Shown here: positions 1 to 8,607 of the stretch, one piece after another | Layout: each line of letters begins with the position of its first letter | How positions within the stretch are numbered: position 1 is the first letter of the stretch | NCBI RefSeq assembly: GCF_900116385.1 | Contig: NZ_FPCI01000001.1 | Location: 1,364,001-1,428,000, forward strand | DNA: 64,000 nt | From: Pseudoxanthomonas sp. YR558 | Lineage (GTDB): Bacteria > Pseudomonadota > Gammaproteobacteria > Xanthomonadales > Xanthomonadaceae | Direction: 5' to 3' | Notes under the pieces: generated by a model | Database searches by the model: none | Told to the model about the DNA's origin: nothing | The model's input: only the letters and a program-made list of their open reading frames with translations | Position numbers and translations under genes: made by a program

Positions 1-140
1 ACCTGCACGATGCCTTCGTGGTCGCGCAGGTCGATGAAGCAGACACCGCCGAGATTGCGGGCGACGTCGGTCCAGCCGCACAGGGTCACGGTCTGGCCGA
101 TCATGGCCTCGTCGACGAGGCCGCAGAAATGGGTACGCAT
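1..140 (-). CDS. aspS: Aspartyl-tRNA synthetase, N-terminal fragment (cut by window edge)
   Basis: The first 46 codons of a reverse-strand gene are visible; the rest lies outside the window. The protein begins [11 protein letters not shown] and continues with GQTVTLCGW and [13 protein letters not shown]. This is the typical start of bacterial AspS, whose N-terminal OB-fold binds the tRNA anticodon. The enzyme charges tRNA-Asp with aspartate in the cytoplasm. The start codon is the ATG read at 140-138. The facing gene starts at 299, so the 158-bp gap must hold both promoters. An FmdB-type gene often precedes aspS in proteobacteria; here fmdB is 1.8 kb upstream on the same strand with two genes in between. 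The identification is firm, although only the OB-fold start can be seen. Confidence 0.93.
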   Translation of the reverse strand, partial: MRTHFCGLVDEAMIGQTVTLCGWTDVARNLGGVCFIDLRDHEGIVQ

Positions 141-298
141 GGGGGCTCCACTGGGTTCGGACCGGGGCCGGGACATTCCGCGGCCGGGACAGGCCGGTCA
201 AGCCGCGTAGTTTACCCGGTCCCCCGCCCGCCGGCCCCACCCCTGCACGGGCTTAACGACCCCGGCGTATGCTGGCGCCTCCCTAGGAGGGTGCCACC

Positions 299-1198
299 AT
301 GAAGAAGCCGTTGTTGCAGTCCGTGCTCGTACTGTTGCTGGCCCTGGTGGCCGGCAGCGCCGTCGCCCAGGTCGGTACGCGGGCCTATGCGCCCGAGAAC
401 CTGCGCCAACTGTCCGTTCAGGACCAGACGCGCGTGATCAGCCTGGAGTACTCGGAACAATCCCGCGGTCGCCGCATCCCGGACGACCAGCTCCGCTTCT
501 ACCTCGACCAGGTCAACCGATCCAACTGGACCTTCAGCCGGATCAAGCAGGACATCGCGCAGTCGCTCGGCGGCAACAGCGGCGGGTGGAACCCGAATCC
601 GCCTTCCAACGGCAACACCATCCTGTGCGAGAGCAAGAGCGGCGATGCCAAGCGCTGCACGCCGCCGTGGCGTGGACAGTCGCGCCTGGTGCGGCAGCTC
701 TCCAACAGCCGCTGCGAAGAAGGCGCGACCTGGAGCTCCCAGGATGGCCTGATCACCGTGTGGAAGGGCTGCCGCGGCGAGTTCGCCCAAGGCGTGGCCG
801 CGGGTGGAACGATCCGCTGCGAAAGCACCGACGGCCGCGGCCGCACCTGCCGCACGCCGTGGAGCGGCCATTCGCGCCTGACCCGGCAGTTGTCGAGCGC
901 CGCCTGCGTCGAAGGTCGTAGCTGGCAGTCACAGCAGGGCCAGGTGTACGTCGGCAATGGCTGCCGCGCCGAGTTCGCGCCGCGGGTGGGCAGCGGTGGC
1001 GGTTCCAGCAACTACTCCGTGACCTGCAGCAGCGAAGACAACCGCCGCAAAACCTGCGCCTACGACCCGCGCCAGGGCCGGCCGATTCTGTTGCAGCAGA
1101 TCTCGAACACCAGCTGCCGTGAAGGGTACAGCTGGGGTTACACCGGTACGCAGGTGTGGGTGGACCGCGGCTGCCGCGGCCGCTTCGGACCGCGCTGA
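299..1198 (+). CDS. Exported DUF3011 protein with three cysteine-rich repeats
   Basis: A 299-residue protein with a Sec signal peptide (about residues 1-23, ending AVAQ), so it acts outside the cytoplasm. After a spacer (24-100) come three similar units of about 60 residues (107-166, 171-229, 240-299). Each has four cysteines in the same spacing (110/120/139/158, 174/184/203/222, 243/253/273/292) and closes with a GCR-x-F motif. This matches the DUF3011 family, common in Xanthomonadaceae and without a known biochemical role. The paired cysteines suggest two disulfides per unit, which is inference. The start is supported by an AGGAGG sequence about 8 bases before the ATG. It faces aspS divergently and runs convergently into the next reverse-strand gene. 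Confidence 0.85.
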   Translation: MKKPLLQSVLVLLLALVAGSAVAQVGTRAYAPENLRQLSVQDQTRVISLEYSEQSRGRRIPDDQLRFYLDQVNRSNWTFSRIKQDIAQSLGGNSGGWNPNPPSNGNTILCESKSGDAKRCTPPWRGQSRLVRQLSNSRCEEGATWSSQDGLITVWKGCRGEFAQGVAAGGTIRCESTDGRGRTCRTPWSGHSRLTRQLSSAACVEGRSWQSQQGQVYVGNGCRAEFAPRVGSGGGSSNYSVTCSSEDNRRKTCAYDPRQGRPILLQQISNTSCREGYSWGYTGTQVWVDRGCRGRFGPR

Positions 1199-1213
1199 GC
1201 CGCCGTTACCGAC

Positions 1214-1870
1214 TCAACCGCCGGCGCCCCAGGGTGCCGGCGGCAGTTCGACCGGCGTGGTGAGGTCGAATTCCACCCGGAACAACCGGCCGTTCGGCCG
1301 ACTCAATTCGTAGACGAAGGTCTTGCCGGGCACCAGCTCCATCGCCCAGGTATTCGTCACCGAGGCTGCCAGGCCTTCGCGCTGGAACATCGCGATCGAA
1401 TCCACGTCCACCGGGAACGCCTGCCGCTGCGTGCTACCCGGCTCGGCCGTGTCGCCGCCATACATCGTCACCGCATCCGGACTGCCGTCTTCGTGGCGGT
1501 GATCGTGCTTCAGCCTCACGCCGGTACCGGTGCGCGTCAGCACCCAGGTACGCGAGCGATCGTCGCCGACATGGAAGGGAATGCGGATCTCGCGCGTCGG
1601 GTCGTCGCAACCACGCACGTGCATGACCAGCGTCTTGCCCTCGAAAGGATCCGGAGTGGTCGACGCAGGTTGGTTGGCCGTGATGCGGCCGGCGTAGGCC
1701 TTGCCGCACAAAGGCCGCAGGTTGGCGAGAAACTGGGCGTGGGGCTCTGCAATGTAGTGGAGCGGTGGTGGCGGCCTGCCGAAGTCCTCCGAGGCGCCGT
1801 ACTCAGGCGCTTCAGCCTGGCAGCCAGTAGCGCAGAGCGCAGCCAGTACGAGAAACCCGGCGTTCGTCAT
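1214..1870 (-). CDS. Putative lipoprotein of unknown function
   Basis: A 218-residue protein whose N-terminus (MTNAGFLVLAALCATGCQAE) looks like a lipoprotein signal peptide, with the lipid-modified cysteine at about residue 17. The remainder has no motif I can name. It is polar, with two cysteines further in (about 54 and 89) and a C-terminus rich in proline and glycine. It lies on the reverse strand 45 bases after fmdB and could be co-transcribed with it. Its 3' end nearly meets the convergent DUF3011 gene, with a 15-base gap. The gene is real by codon use, length and signal sequence; the function is unknown. Confidence 0.75.
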   Translation of the reverse strand: MTNAGFLVLAALCATGCQAEAPEYGASEDFGRPPPPLHYIAEPHAQFLANLRPLCGKAYAGRITANQPASTTPDPFEGKTLVMHVRGCDDPTREIRIPFHVGDDRSRTWVLTRTGTGVRLKHDHRHEDGSPDAVTMYGGDTAEPGSTQRQAFPVDVDSIAMFQREGLAASVTNTWAMELVPGKTFVYELSRPNGRLFRVEFDLTTPVELPPAPWGAGG

Positions 1871-1915
1871 TGCATCCCCTCATGGCACGAAGGGATGCAC
1901 CTTACACCGCCGTCG

Positions 1916-2251
1916 TCAGGACGAGGATGCCGAGGTCGATCCTGCCGGTTTGGATTCGGTCTTCGCAGGTGCACTCTCGGTCTTCGCCGGCGCCGACTCA
2001 GCGGGCTTGGACTCGCTGGACGGCTTCGCGCCTTCGCCGCCATCGGCGAGGTTGCGCTTCTTGTCACCGTCCTTCTTGAAGTCGGTCTCGTACCAGCCGC
2101 TGCCCGCCAGACGGAACGACGGCGCTGTCAGCTGCCGTTTCACCGACGGTGCGCCGCAGGAAGGACAGGTATCGGGATCGGGATCGGACAGCTTCTGCAG
2201 GCGGTCGAAACTATGGCCGCACTCGGTGCATTCGAAGGCGTAGATGGGCAT
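1916..2251 (-). CDS. FmdB-family zinc ribbon protein
   Basis: A 111-residue protein with the FmdB/CxxC zinc ribbon at its N-terminus: MPIYAFEC followed by paired cysteines at residues 8/11 and 29/32, which would bind one zinc ion. The second half is a low-complexity tail of lysine, serine, alanine and glutamate, usual for this family. FmdB was named from a putative regulator of formamidase; its role in most bacteria is not known. The gene follows the ABC-F ATPase by 54 bases on the same strand. FmdB genes often sit just upstream of aspS; here two genes separate them. Confidence 0.9.
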   Translation of the reverse strand: MPIYAFECTECGHSFDRLQKLSDPDPDTCPSCGAPSVKRQLTAPSFRLAGSGWYETDFKKDGDKKRNLADGGEGAKPSSESKPAESAPAKTESAPAKTESKPAGSTSASSS

Positions 2252-2305
2252 GGCGGTTAAAAGGCGTCGTGACGAGAGGTGGTGTGGGGGTGAGGGCGGA
2301 CCGGA

Positions 2306-4156
2306 TCAAGCGTCGTCGTACAGCGCGGACCAGGCTTCCTCGGCCTTGGCCAGCTGCTGCTGCAACGCTTCGCGATCACGGCCCAGGCGTGCGGCGAGCT
2401 CCGCGTCCGCATAGCTCTTCGGATCCGCGAGTTGGGCGTCCACCTCGGCCAGCTTGGCTTCCAGCTCGGCGACCTTCGCTTCGGCGGCGGCCAGTTTCAC
2501 CGGATTGACCTTGCGTGCGGGCGCAGGGGCCGGCTTGGGCGCAGGCGCGGGTTCGCTGCGCAGCGGCTTGCTGCCCTGCGCCGAGGCGCGCGTGCGCAAC
2601 CAGGCGGCGTATTCGTCCAGGTCGCCATCGAAGGGCTCGACCACGCCATCGGCCACACGCCAGAACGTATCGCACACCAGGCCGATCAGATGGCGGTCGT
2701 GCGACACCATCACGATGGCACCGTCGAAATCGCTCAGCGCTTCGGCCAGTGCCTCGCGCATTTCCAGGTCGAGGTGGTTGGTGGGTTCGTCGAGCAGCAG
2801 CACGTTCGGCTGCTGCCAGGCGATCAGCGCCAACGCCAGGCGCGCGCGCTCGCCGCCCGAGAATCCGTCCACCGGCTCGAACGCGCGATCGCCGGGGAAA
2901 TTCCACTTACCGAGGAAATCACGGAACGACTGGTTGCTGCCATCGGGCGAGATGTCGCGGAAATGGTCCATCGGTGACTGGCCTTCATGCAGCGACTCCA
3001 CCGTGTGCTGCGCGAAGTAGCCGATGCGCAGATCCGGGTGCGCCATGCGGTCGCCCGCCATCGTCGGCAGCTCACCGACCAGGGTCTTCACCAGCGTGGT
3101 CTTGCCCGCGCCATTGGGACCGAGCAGGCCGATGCGCTGGCCCGCTTCGAGGCCGAAGCCGACATCATGGAGGATGACGGCGTCGCCGCCGTAACCGGCT
3201 TCGACATGGTTGAGGCGGATCAGCGAGAACGGCAGCTTGGCCGGTTCGGCGAACTCGATGCGGAACTCGCGCTCCGCGCGCACCGCCTCGGTGCCGGCCA
3301 GCTTGGCCAGCCGCTTCATGCGGCTCTGCGCCTGTGCGGCCTTCGAGGCCTTGGCCTTGAAGCGGTCGATGAAGCTCTGCAGGTGCGCGCGCTCGGCCTG
3401 TTCCTTCTCGTGCGCGATCTGCTGCTGGCGCAGCTGTTCCGCGCGCTGGCGTTCGAAGTCGGTGTAGCCGCCGGTGTACAGCTTCGCTCCGCCGCCATGC
3501 AGGTGGAGCGTGTGGGTCGCGACGTTGTCGAGGAACTCGCGGTCGTGCGAGATCAGCAGCAGCGTGCCGGGATACTTCAGCAGCCACTGCTCCAACCAGA
3601 GCACTGCGTCCATGTCGAGGTGGTTGGTGGGTTCGTCGAGCAGCAGCAGGTCGCTGGGCATCATCAGCGCGCGCGCCAGGTTCAGGCGCACGCGCCAGCC
3701 GCCGGAGAACGACGACACCGGGCGATGGTGCGTATCGGCCGGGAAGCCCAGGCCATGCAGCAGCTTGCCGGCACGCGCCTCGGCGTCGTACGCGCCGAGT
3801 TCGGCCATCTTCTGGTGCGCGTTGGCGACCGCCTCCCAGTCCTCGCGCGCGGTCGCATCGGCCTCGGCCTGCAGCACCGCCGCGACTTCGGTATCGCCGC
3901 CCAGCACGAACGACAGCGCAGGGTCGGGCAGCGACGGGGTCTCCTGCGCCACGCTGGCGATGCGTACCTTGCCGGGCAGATCGAGGTCGCCCTTGTCGGC
4001 TTCCAGCTCGCCCTGCACGGCGGCGAACAGGCTGGACTTGCCCGCACCATTACGCCCCACCACGCCCACGCGGTAGCCCGCGTGCAGGGTCAGGTCGACG
4101 TTGGACAGCAGCAGGCGCTCACCACGGCGGAGCGCGAAATTACGAAGGGCAATCAA
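2306..4156 (-). CDS. ABC-F family ATPase (YheS type)
   Basis: A 616-residue soluble protein with two ATP-binding cassettes and no membrane segments, which defines the ABC-F family. These proteins bind the ribosome E site and relieve stalled translation rather than transport solutes. Cassette 1 has Walker A GRNGAGKSS, signature SGGWRVRLNLA and Walker B LLLDEPTNHLD. Cassette 2 has GPNGAGKTT, SGGERARLALA and a second LLLDEPTNHLD. A basic linker joins them at about residues 235-300, and a C-terminal coiled coil (about 545-616) follows an alanine/proline-rich stretch. The ISHDREFLD motif and overall layout fit YheS better than Uup. It begins a reverse-strand run with fmdB and is divergent from the TonB receptor gene. 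Confidence 0.9.
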   Translation of the reverse strand: MIALRNFALRRGERLLLSNVDLTLHAGYRVGVVGRNGAGKSSLFAAVQGELEADKGDLDLPGKVRIASVAQETPSLPDPALSFVLGGDTEVAAVLQAEADATAREDWEAVANAHQKMAELGAYDAEARAGKLLHGLGFPADTHHRPVSSFSGGWRVRLNLARALMMPSDLLLLDEPTNHLDMDAVLWLEQWLLKYPGTLLLISHDREFLDNVATHTLHLHGGGAKLYTGGYTDFERQRAEQLRQQQIAHEKEQAERAHLQSFIDRFKAKASKAAQAQSRMKRLAKLAGTEAVRAEREFRIEFAEPAKLPFSLIRLNHVEAGYGGDAVILHDVGFGLEAGQRIGLLGPNGAGKTTLVKTLVGELPTMAGDRMAHPDLRIGYFAQHTVESLHEGQSPMDHFRDISPDGSNQSFRDFLGKWNFPGDRAFEPVDGFSGGERARLALALIAWQQPNVLLLDEPTNHLDLEMREALAEALSDFDGAIVMVSHDRHLIGLVCDTFWRVADGVVEPFDGDLDEYAAWLRTRASAQGSKPLRSEPAPAPKPAPAPARKVNPVKLAAAEAKVAELEAKLAEVDAQLADPKSYADAELAARLGRDREALQQQLAKAEEAWSALYDDA

Positions 4157-4236
4157 GAAACAACCTACGGGGATTTGGGGGAGAGCGGCCGCGTAGTTTA
4201 TCGATAGCGTCCCGACTCACAGTTGTTAATAAACCA

Positions 4237-4264
4237 TTGACATGCATGTCGGCGGCCTGATAAC
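4237..4264 (+). promoter_or_regulatory. Likely sigma-70 promoter of the TonB receptor gene
   Basis: A perfect TTGACA (4237-4242) is followed after 16 bases by GATAAC (4259-4264), which matches the -10 consensus at four of six positions. It lies about 100 bases upstream of the chosen receptor start. This AT-richer patch is unusual for the region. No Fur box or other known operator was seen next to it. Confidence 0.5.
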
Positions 4265-4362
4265 CAGAGTGTGTTACGCCTAAGTCCATGGTTTCAAAGG
4301 AAACTTTGCAAGCCCTGATCCATTTGCAGCCTCACTTCGCAGTCCTTCCCCGGAGCTCCCCC

Positions 4363-6762
4363 ATGACCCGCTCGCTGTCGCCCCTTGCTCTCGCCATCAG
4401 CCTGGCCCTGGTGGCCCCCGCCGTCCTGGCGCAGGAATCGGCCCCCACCGACGCCCGCACCCTCGATACCTTGATCGTCACCGGTACTCGCGTGTCCGAT
4501 CGCACGGTCGCCGAATCGCAGTCGCCCATCGACATCATCACGCCCGAGGCCCTGCAGGCCACCGGCACCACCGAGTTGGCCACCGCGCTCGCACGCGCCC
4601 TGCCCTCACTCAACTTCCCTCGGCCCGCCGTCACCGATGGCACCAGCGGCGTGCGCCCGGCGCAGCTGCGCGGCCTGTCGCCGGACCAGGTGCTGATCCT
4701 GGTCAATGGCAAGCGCCGCCATATCTCGGCGCTGGTCAACGTCAACGGCACGATCGGGCGCGGCTCCTCGGCCGTGGACCTCAACGCGATCCCGGTCTCG
4801 GCGATCGAGCGCGTCGAAGTGCTGCGCGACGGCGCCTCGGCACAGTACGGTTCCGACGCCATCGCCGGCGTGGTCAACGTGGTGCTCAAGGGCGCCGGCA
4901 AGGGCGGTTCGCTGGTGGCGGACGTGGGCGGGTATTCCGCGGGCGACGGACGCCAGTATCAGCTCTCCGGCGATACCGGCGTGTCCTTCGGCGAAGGTCG
5001 TGGGTTCGTGCATGTGGCCGGCCAGCTGACGACCCAGGACGAAACCAACCGCGCAGGCCCGTACCAGGGCACTGCGCCGAACACCGGCAACAACCCTGAC
5101 ATCGGCGAAGTGGCCTACGTCTACGGCGACCCCAAGGTCGATGCCGGCGCGGTGTCGGCCAATGCCGGCTTCGAATTCAGCGACAACGTGAGCGCCTACG
5201 CCACGGCGATTGCCAGCAACCGCGACATCACCTCGTTCGCGTTCTACCGCTCGCCCAATCACAGCAGCCAGGGCGCGCTGCTGGCACAGGTCTACCCCAA
5301 CGGCTACGTGCCGGAGATCAACCAGCTTTCGCAGGACCGCTCGCTGGTGGCTGGCGTCAAGGGCGACACCGAGAGCGGCTGGAAGTGGGACGTCAGCTAC
5401 AACTACGGCTACAACCACCTCAAGTTCTACACCCAGAACAGCATCAACTACAGTCTGGGCGCGACCAGTCCGCACCGCTTCTACGATGGCGCGCTGGAGT
5501 ACACCCAGAACGTGCTCAACGCCGACATCAGCAAGCCGCTTGAGATCGGCCTCGCCTACCCCGCCACGCTGTCCTTCGGTGCGGAATACCGCCGCGAGAA
5601 GTGGAACCAGTCCCCGGGTGAAGCGAACTCCTACACCAACGGCGGCGCGCAGGGCTTCGGCGGCTTCACCCCGTCGAACGCGGTGCATTCCGACCGCGAC
5701 AGCTACGCCGCCTACGTCGGCCTGGAAGCTGATCTGACCGAGAAGTTCTCCGCCGGCATCGCCGGCCGCTACGAGGACTACTCGGACTTCGGCAGCGAAG
5801 TGTCGGGCAAGCTGTCGGCGCGCTACGCCTTCAGCGACGCGGTTGCGTTGCGCGCCACCGTGGCCAGCGGCTTCCGCGCACCGGCATTGGCGCAGCAGTA
5901 CTACCAAGTGGTGACCTCGCAGTACAACGCGAGCCTGGACCGCTTCTTCGAGTCGGGCACCTTCCCCGCCACCAGCGCCGTCGCCCAGGCATTGGGCGCG
6001 GACCCGCTGACCGCCGAAACCTCGCTGTCGTACGGCCTGGGCCTGGTGCTGCAGCCGGTGGACCGCCTGTACGTCACCATCGACGCCTACCAGATCGATG
6101 TCGACGACCGCATCGTGCTGTCCTCGAACCTGATCCTCGGCAGCAATGCCGCCGCACAGGCGCTGCTCGCGAGCCTGGGCGTCAACGGCGTCACCAGCGC
6201 GCGCTACTTCACCAATGCGGCCGACACCCGCACGCGCGGCATCGACGTGATCGCGCAGTACACCATCCCGCTGGCCAACAGCAGCCTGAACCTCACCGCC
6301 GGCCACAACTACAACAAGACCGAGATTGAGCGCATCGCGCCGAATCCGCCGGAACTCACCGCCCTCGGCGCGAACCTCTGGCGCATCGGCCGCGACGAAC
6401 AGGGCCGCATCGAGGAAGGCTATCCGCGCAACAAGACCACGCTGACCGCAGCCTGGAACCTGGCGCGCTGGGACTTCAACGTGGGCGCCACGCGCTATGG
6501 CGAGTTCACCAGCCGGATCAGCGAAACCGGCAACTTCGCCAACGACCAGACCTACGGCGCGAAGTGGGTGTTCGATGCCTCGGCGCGCTTCCGCCCGACC
6601 GAGAACTGGGCCTTCACGCTGGGCGCGGACAACCTGTTGGACGAGTACCCCGACCGCACGATCTTCCCGAACGCCAACAGCGGCCAGTTCCCGTACAGCA
6701 GCCAGTCGCCGTTCGGCTTCAACGGGGCCTACGTGTACGGACGCGTCGCCTACACGTGGTGA
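4363..6762 (+). CDS. TonB-dependent outer-membrane receptor
   Basis: A receptor of 799 residues from the chosen ATG. The frame stays open upstream to 4288, but the start at 4363 gives a normal signal peptide (MTRSLSPLALAISLALVAPA, cleaved after VLAQ). The mature protein starts with TLIVTGTR, the usual lead into the plug domain. The plug carries SPIDIITPEAL, QLRGLSPDQVLILVNGKRRH and VEVLRDGASAQYGSDAIAGV. A 22-strand barrel follows and ends in YVYGRVAYTW, a terminal aromatic suited to BAM-mediated assembly. It imports an unknown ligand using TonB energy. It is a paralogue of the receptor at 18328. A third relative survives only as a 3' fragment at 8756. The substrate cannot be inferred from context. 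Confidence 0.9.
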   Translation: MTRSLSPLALAISLALVAPAVLAQESAPTDARTLDTLIVTGTRVSDRTVAESQSPIDIITPEALQATGTTELATALARALPSLNFPRPAVTDGTSGVRPAQLRGLSPDQVLILVNGKRRHISALVNVNGTIGRGSSAVDLNAIPVSAIERVEVLRDGASAQYGSDAIAGVVNVVLKGAGKGGSLVADVGGYSAGDGRQYQLSGDTGVSFGEGRGFVHVAGQLTTQDETNRAGPYQGTAPNTGNNPDIGEVAYVYGDPKVDAGAVSANAGFEFSDNVSAYATAIASNRDITSFAFYRSPNHSSQGALLAQVYPNGYVPEINQLSQDRSLVAGVKGDTESGWKWDVSYNYGYNHLKFYTQNSINYSLGATSPHRFYDGALEYTQNVLNADISKPLEIGLAYPATLSFGAEYRREKWNQSPGEANSYTNGGAQGFGGFTPSNAVHSDRDSYAAYVGLEADLTEKFSAGIAGRYEDYSDFGSEVSGKLSARYAFSDAVALRATVASGFRAPALAQQYYQVVTSQYNASLDRFFESGTFPATSAVAQALGADPLTAETSLSYGLGLVLQPVDRLYVTIDAYQIDVDDRIVLSSNLILGSNAAAQALLASLGVNGVTSARYFTNAADTRTRGIDVIAQYTIPLANSSLNLTAGHNYNKTEIERIAPNPPELTALGANLWRIGRDEQGRIEEGYPRNKTTLTAAWNLARWDFNVGATRYGEFTSRISETGNFANDQTYGAKWVFDASARFRPTENWAFTLGADNLLDEYPDRTIFPNANSGQFPYSSQSPFGFNGAYVYGRVAYTW

Positions 6763-6789
6763 ATCCCAGCCATCGTTCCGCTGCGCAAG

Positions 6790-6816
6790 AACCCCGGCAT
6801 CCGCCGGGGTTTTTCA
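6790..6816 (+). terminator. Rho-independent terminator after the TonB receptor gene
   Basis: A GC-rich stem (ACCCCGGC, loop, GCCGGGGT) is followed by a run of five Ts, 28 bases after the receptor stop codon. Confidence 0.85.
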
Positions 6817-6902
6817 TTTCATCACGACTCCAGCACCGAACCCTCTTTCGCAGCGATCTGCTCCCGCAATTGACTGCGACACTGGCAGTGTCAGATACGT
6901 TT

Positions 6903-7268
6903 TTAGCCGCCGCTCAAACCTTGCGGCGCCATAGCCTTGAGCTTGTGGCCGACCTCGACGATGGCGTCCAAGGCCGGCACTAGTTCTTGGCCGAGCGGCG
7001 TAAGGGCATATTCCACCGAAGGCGGATTCGTGGGCTGGATGGTGCGTGTGATGACACGACGGCTTTCAAGTTCACGGAGCCGTTGCGACAACACCTTGGC
7101 TGAAATCGGAGGGATATCGACGCGCAATTCGTTGAAGCGCCGTGGACCAGCGCGCAGATGCCAGATCACGTTCGGTGCCCAAGCTCCCGCAATGATCGCC
7201 ATGCACTCGGTCAGCGCGCAGGTCTGCGGTGGCGGCGCGCTTCGGTTCTTGCGGACTTTAAGGCTCAT
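6903..7268 (-). CDS. HxlR-family winged-helix transcriptional regulator
   Basis: A 121-residue protein of the HxlR/MarR-like family. It has the usual N-terminal cysteine stretch (CALTEC, residues 17-22), a helix-turn-helix in the middle (RRFNELRVDIPPISAKVLSQ) and a wing with EYALTPLGQEL. HxlR proteins are dimeric repressors or activators that often sense aldehydes, quinones or disulfide stress. It is divergent from a three-gene set (glutathione transferase, NTF2-like, tautomerase). The space between them holds an inverted repeat of GGTTACT type that is its probable operator. Base composition here is visibly less GC-rich than in the flanking genes, consistent with acquisition as a cassette. 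Confidence 0.92.
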   Translation of the reverse strand: MSLKVRKNRSAPPPQTCALTECMAIIAGAWAPNVIWHLRAGPRRFNELRVDIPPISAKVLSQRLRELESRRVITRTIQPTNPPSVEYALTPLGQELVPALDAIVEVGHKLKAMAPQGLSGG

Positions 7269-7276
7269 GAGTGCAC

Positions 7277-7340
7277 TAGGTTACTACGGGGAAACCTAAA
7301 TATTAAGTAACCTATCGAAATCTGGTTTACATGGGTTACT
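7277..7340. promoter_or_regulatory. Probable HxlR operator region
   Basis: Between hxlR and the divergent glutathione transferase gene lies a perfect inverted repeat, TAGGTTACT at 7277-7285 and AGTAACCTA at 7306-7314, separated by 20 bases. A further copy, GGGTTACT, is at 7333-7340. Such GTTAC/GTAAC half-sites are typical of HxlR-type operators. The position fits both autoregulation and control of the divergent operon. Binding itself is inference. Confidence 0.65.
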
Positions 7341-7384
7341 CCGCTCAATAGAGTCTGGCCACTCTCATCACCAAGGAAGCTGCC

Positions 7385-8014
7385 ATGCGGCTCTATTTCA
7401 AACCCGGCGCCTGCTCGCTGTCATCGCGGATAGTACTCACCGAGATCGGGCTGACCTACGACGCCAGCAGGGTTGATACCGAGGCCGGCTTGACCGAGAG
7501 CGGCGCCGACTACCGTGCCGTCAATCCCAAGGGTTATGTGCCGGCTCTCGAACTCGACGATGGTGTCGTCCTTTCCGAGAATCCGGCAATCCTTCAATTT
7601 CTCGCCGACACCCATCCCGAATCGCGTCTCGCACCTGCCTACGGCACTCTGGAGCGCGCGCGTCTACAGGAATGGCTCAACTTCACCTCATCCGAACTGC
7701 ACAAGGCGTTCGGACCTTATTTTCGGGGGCGCCCGCGCGAAAGGCCGGAAAGGGAAGAAGCCGAGCTTCGCCTTTCCCGGCGCGTAGGCGATGTGGAGCG
7801 CGGCCTTGCTGATGGCAGACAGTTCATCGTGGGCGACAGCTTCACGGTGGCGGACGCTTATTTGTTCGTCGTCCTGAACTGGTCGGGCTTCGTTGGGTTC
7901 GATCTAGCTCACTGGCCGCATGTCGCGGCGTATGTGGCTCGCATTGGGATCCGTCCGTCCGTTCGTGATGCCATGCGCCAGGAAGGACTTGTTACGGATG
8001 AGGTCGCGGCATGA
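7385..8014 (+). CDS. Glutathione S-transferase, beta-class type
   Basis: A 209-residue cytosolic protein. The N-terminal thioredoxin-like domain begins MRLYFKPGACSLSSRI, with the cysteine at residue 10 that is catalytic in beta-class enzymes. NPKGYVPAL and SENPAILQFLAD form the glutathione-binding site. The helical C-terminal domain (about 90-200) contains GDSFTVADAYLF. The family conjugates glutathione to electrophiles or reduces mixed disulfides. It is the first gene of an operon with an NTF2-like protein (4-base overlap, ATGA) and a tautomerase, facing an HxlR regulator. Together they suggest inducible detoxification of, or growth on, a reactive compound that cannot be named from sequence. 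Confidence 0.92.
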   Translation: MRLYFKPGACSLSSRIVLTEIGLTYDASRVDTEAGLTESGADYRAVNPKGYVPALELDDGVVLSENPAILQFLADTHPESRLAPAYGTLERARLQEWLNFTSSELHKAFGPYFRGRPRERPEREEAELRLSRRVGDVERGLADGRQFIVGDSFTVADAYLFVVLNWSGFVGFDLAHWPHVAAYVARIGIRPSVRDAMRQEGLVTDEVAA

Positions 8015-8388
8015 CCCAAGCCTTTAACGACATCTGCGACGTCCTTCAGAACTACTTCGACACACTCTATTTCTGCGATGTCGACAAGCTTAAGAGCGTC
8101 TTTCACCCCAAGGCGATCTATGCCACCGCCGACGAGACGCCGCTGCTTTATCGCACCATGGAAGAATATGTGCCGGTCGTCGCGGCCCGCCAGTCGCCGG
8201 CTTCGCGCAACGAGGTGCGGGGCGATCATATCGACGCCATTGATCTTGCGGGCGAGAACACCGCTATCGCCCGTGTGCGCTGTTCGATAGGCAACCGCGA
8301 CTTCGTCGATTTCCTCACCTTGGTACGCACAGAAGGCCAGTGGCGGATTATCGCCAAGGTCTTTCAGATCATCGAACGCCAGCCATAG
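8011..8388 (+). CDS. NTF2-like (SnoaL-fold) protein
   Basis: A 125-residue single-domain protein of the NTF2/SnoaL superfamily, a cone-shaped alpha+beta fold. It can be seen from the start with a long helix (FNDICDVLQNYFDTLYFCDV), the turn FHPKAIYATADE, and the late strands AIARVRCSIGN and DFLTLVRTEGQWRIIAKVFQ. Members are small enzymes (dehydratases, isomerases) or ligand-binding proteins. The start overlaps the stop of the glutathione transferase gene by four bases, so they are translationally coupled. The tautomerase gene follows after 12 bases. The specific reaction is unknown. Confidence 0.85.
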   Translation: MTQAFNDICDVLQNYFDTLYFCDVDKLKSVFHPKAIYATADETPLLYRTMEEYVPVVAARQSPASRNEVRGDHIDAIDLAGENTAIARVRCSIGNRDFVDFLTLVRTEGQWRIIAKVFQIIERQP

Positions 8389-8400
8389 GGAGCGAAAGAC

Positions 8401-8607
8401 ATGCCGTATGTGAGCATCAAGATCACGCGCGAAGGCGTGACGCCAGAACAGAAGGCCGAACTTATTAGGGGAGTGACCGACCTTCTGGTGAGCGTGCTGG
8501 ACAAAAGCCCGGCGACCACCTTCGTCGTCATCAATGAAGTCGATATGGAGGATTGGGGAGTTGGTGGCCTTCCCGTCGTGGAATATCGGAAAACCCTTGG
8601 CAAGTAA
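8401..8607 (+). CDS. 4-oxalocrotonate tautomerase-family protein
   Basis: A 68-residue protein beginning MPYVSIKITREGV. Once the initiator methionine is removed, proline becomes the N-terminal residue, the general base of the 4-oxalocrotonate tautomerase family. The rest (TPEQKAELIRGVTDLL, then FVVINEVDMEDWG) is the beta-alpha-beta unit that forms hexamers. The family interconverts enol and keto acids in degradation of aromatic compounds and related chemistry. It is the last gene of the HxlR-linked operon. About 150 bases downstream the DNA returns to a fragment of a TonB receptor gene. Confidence 0.9.
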   Translation: MPYVSIKITREGVTPEQKAELIRGVTDLLVSVLDKSPATTFVVINEVDMEDWGVGGLPVVEYRKTLGK

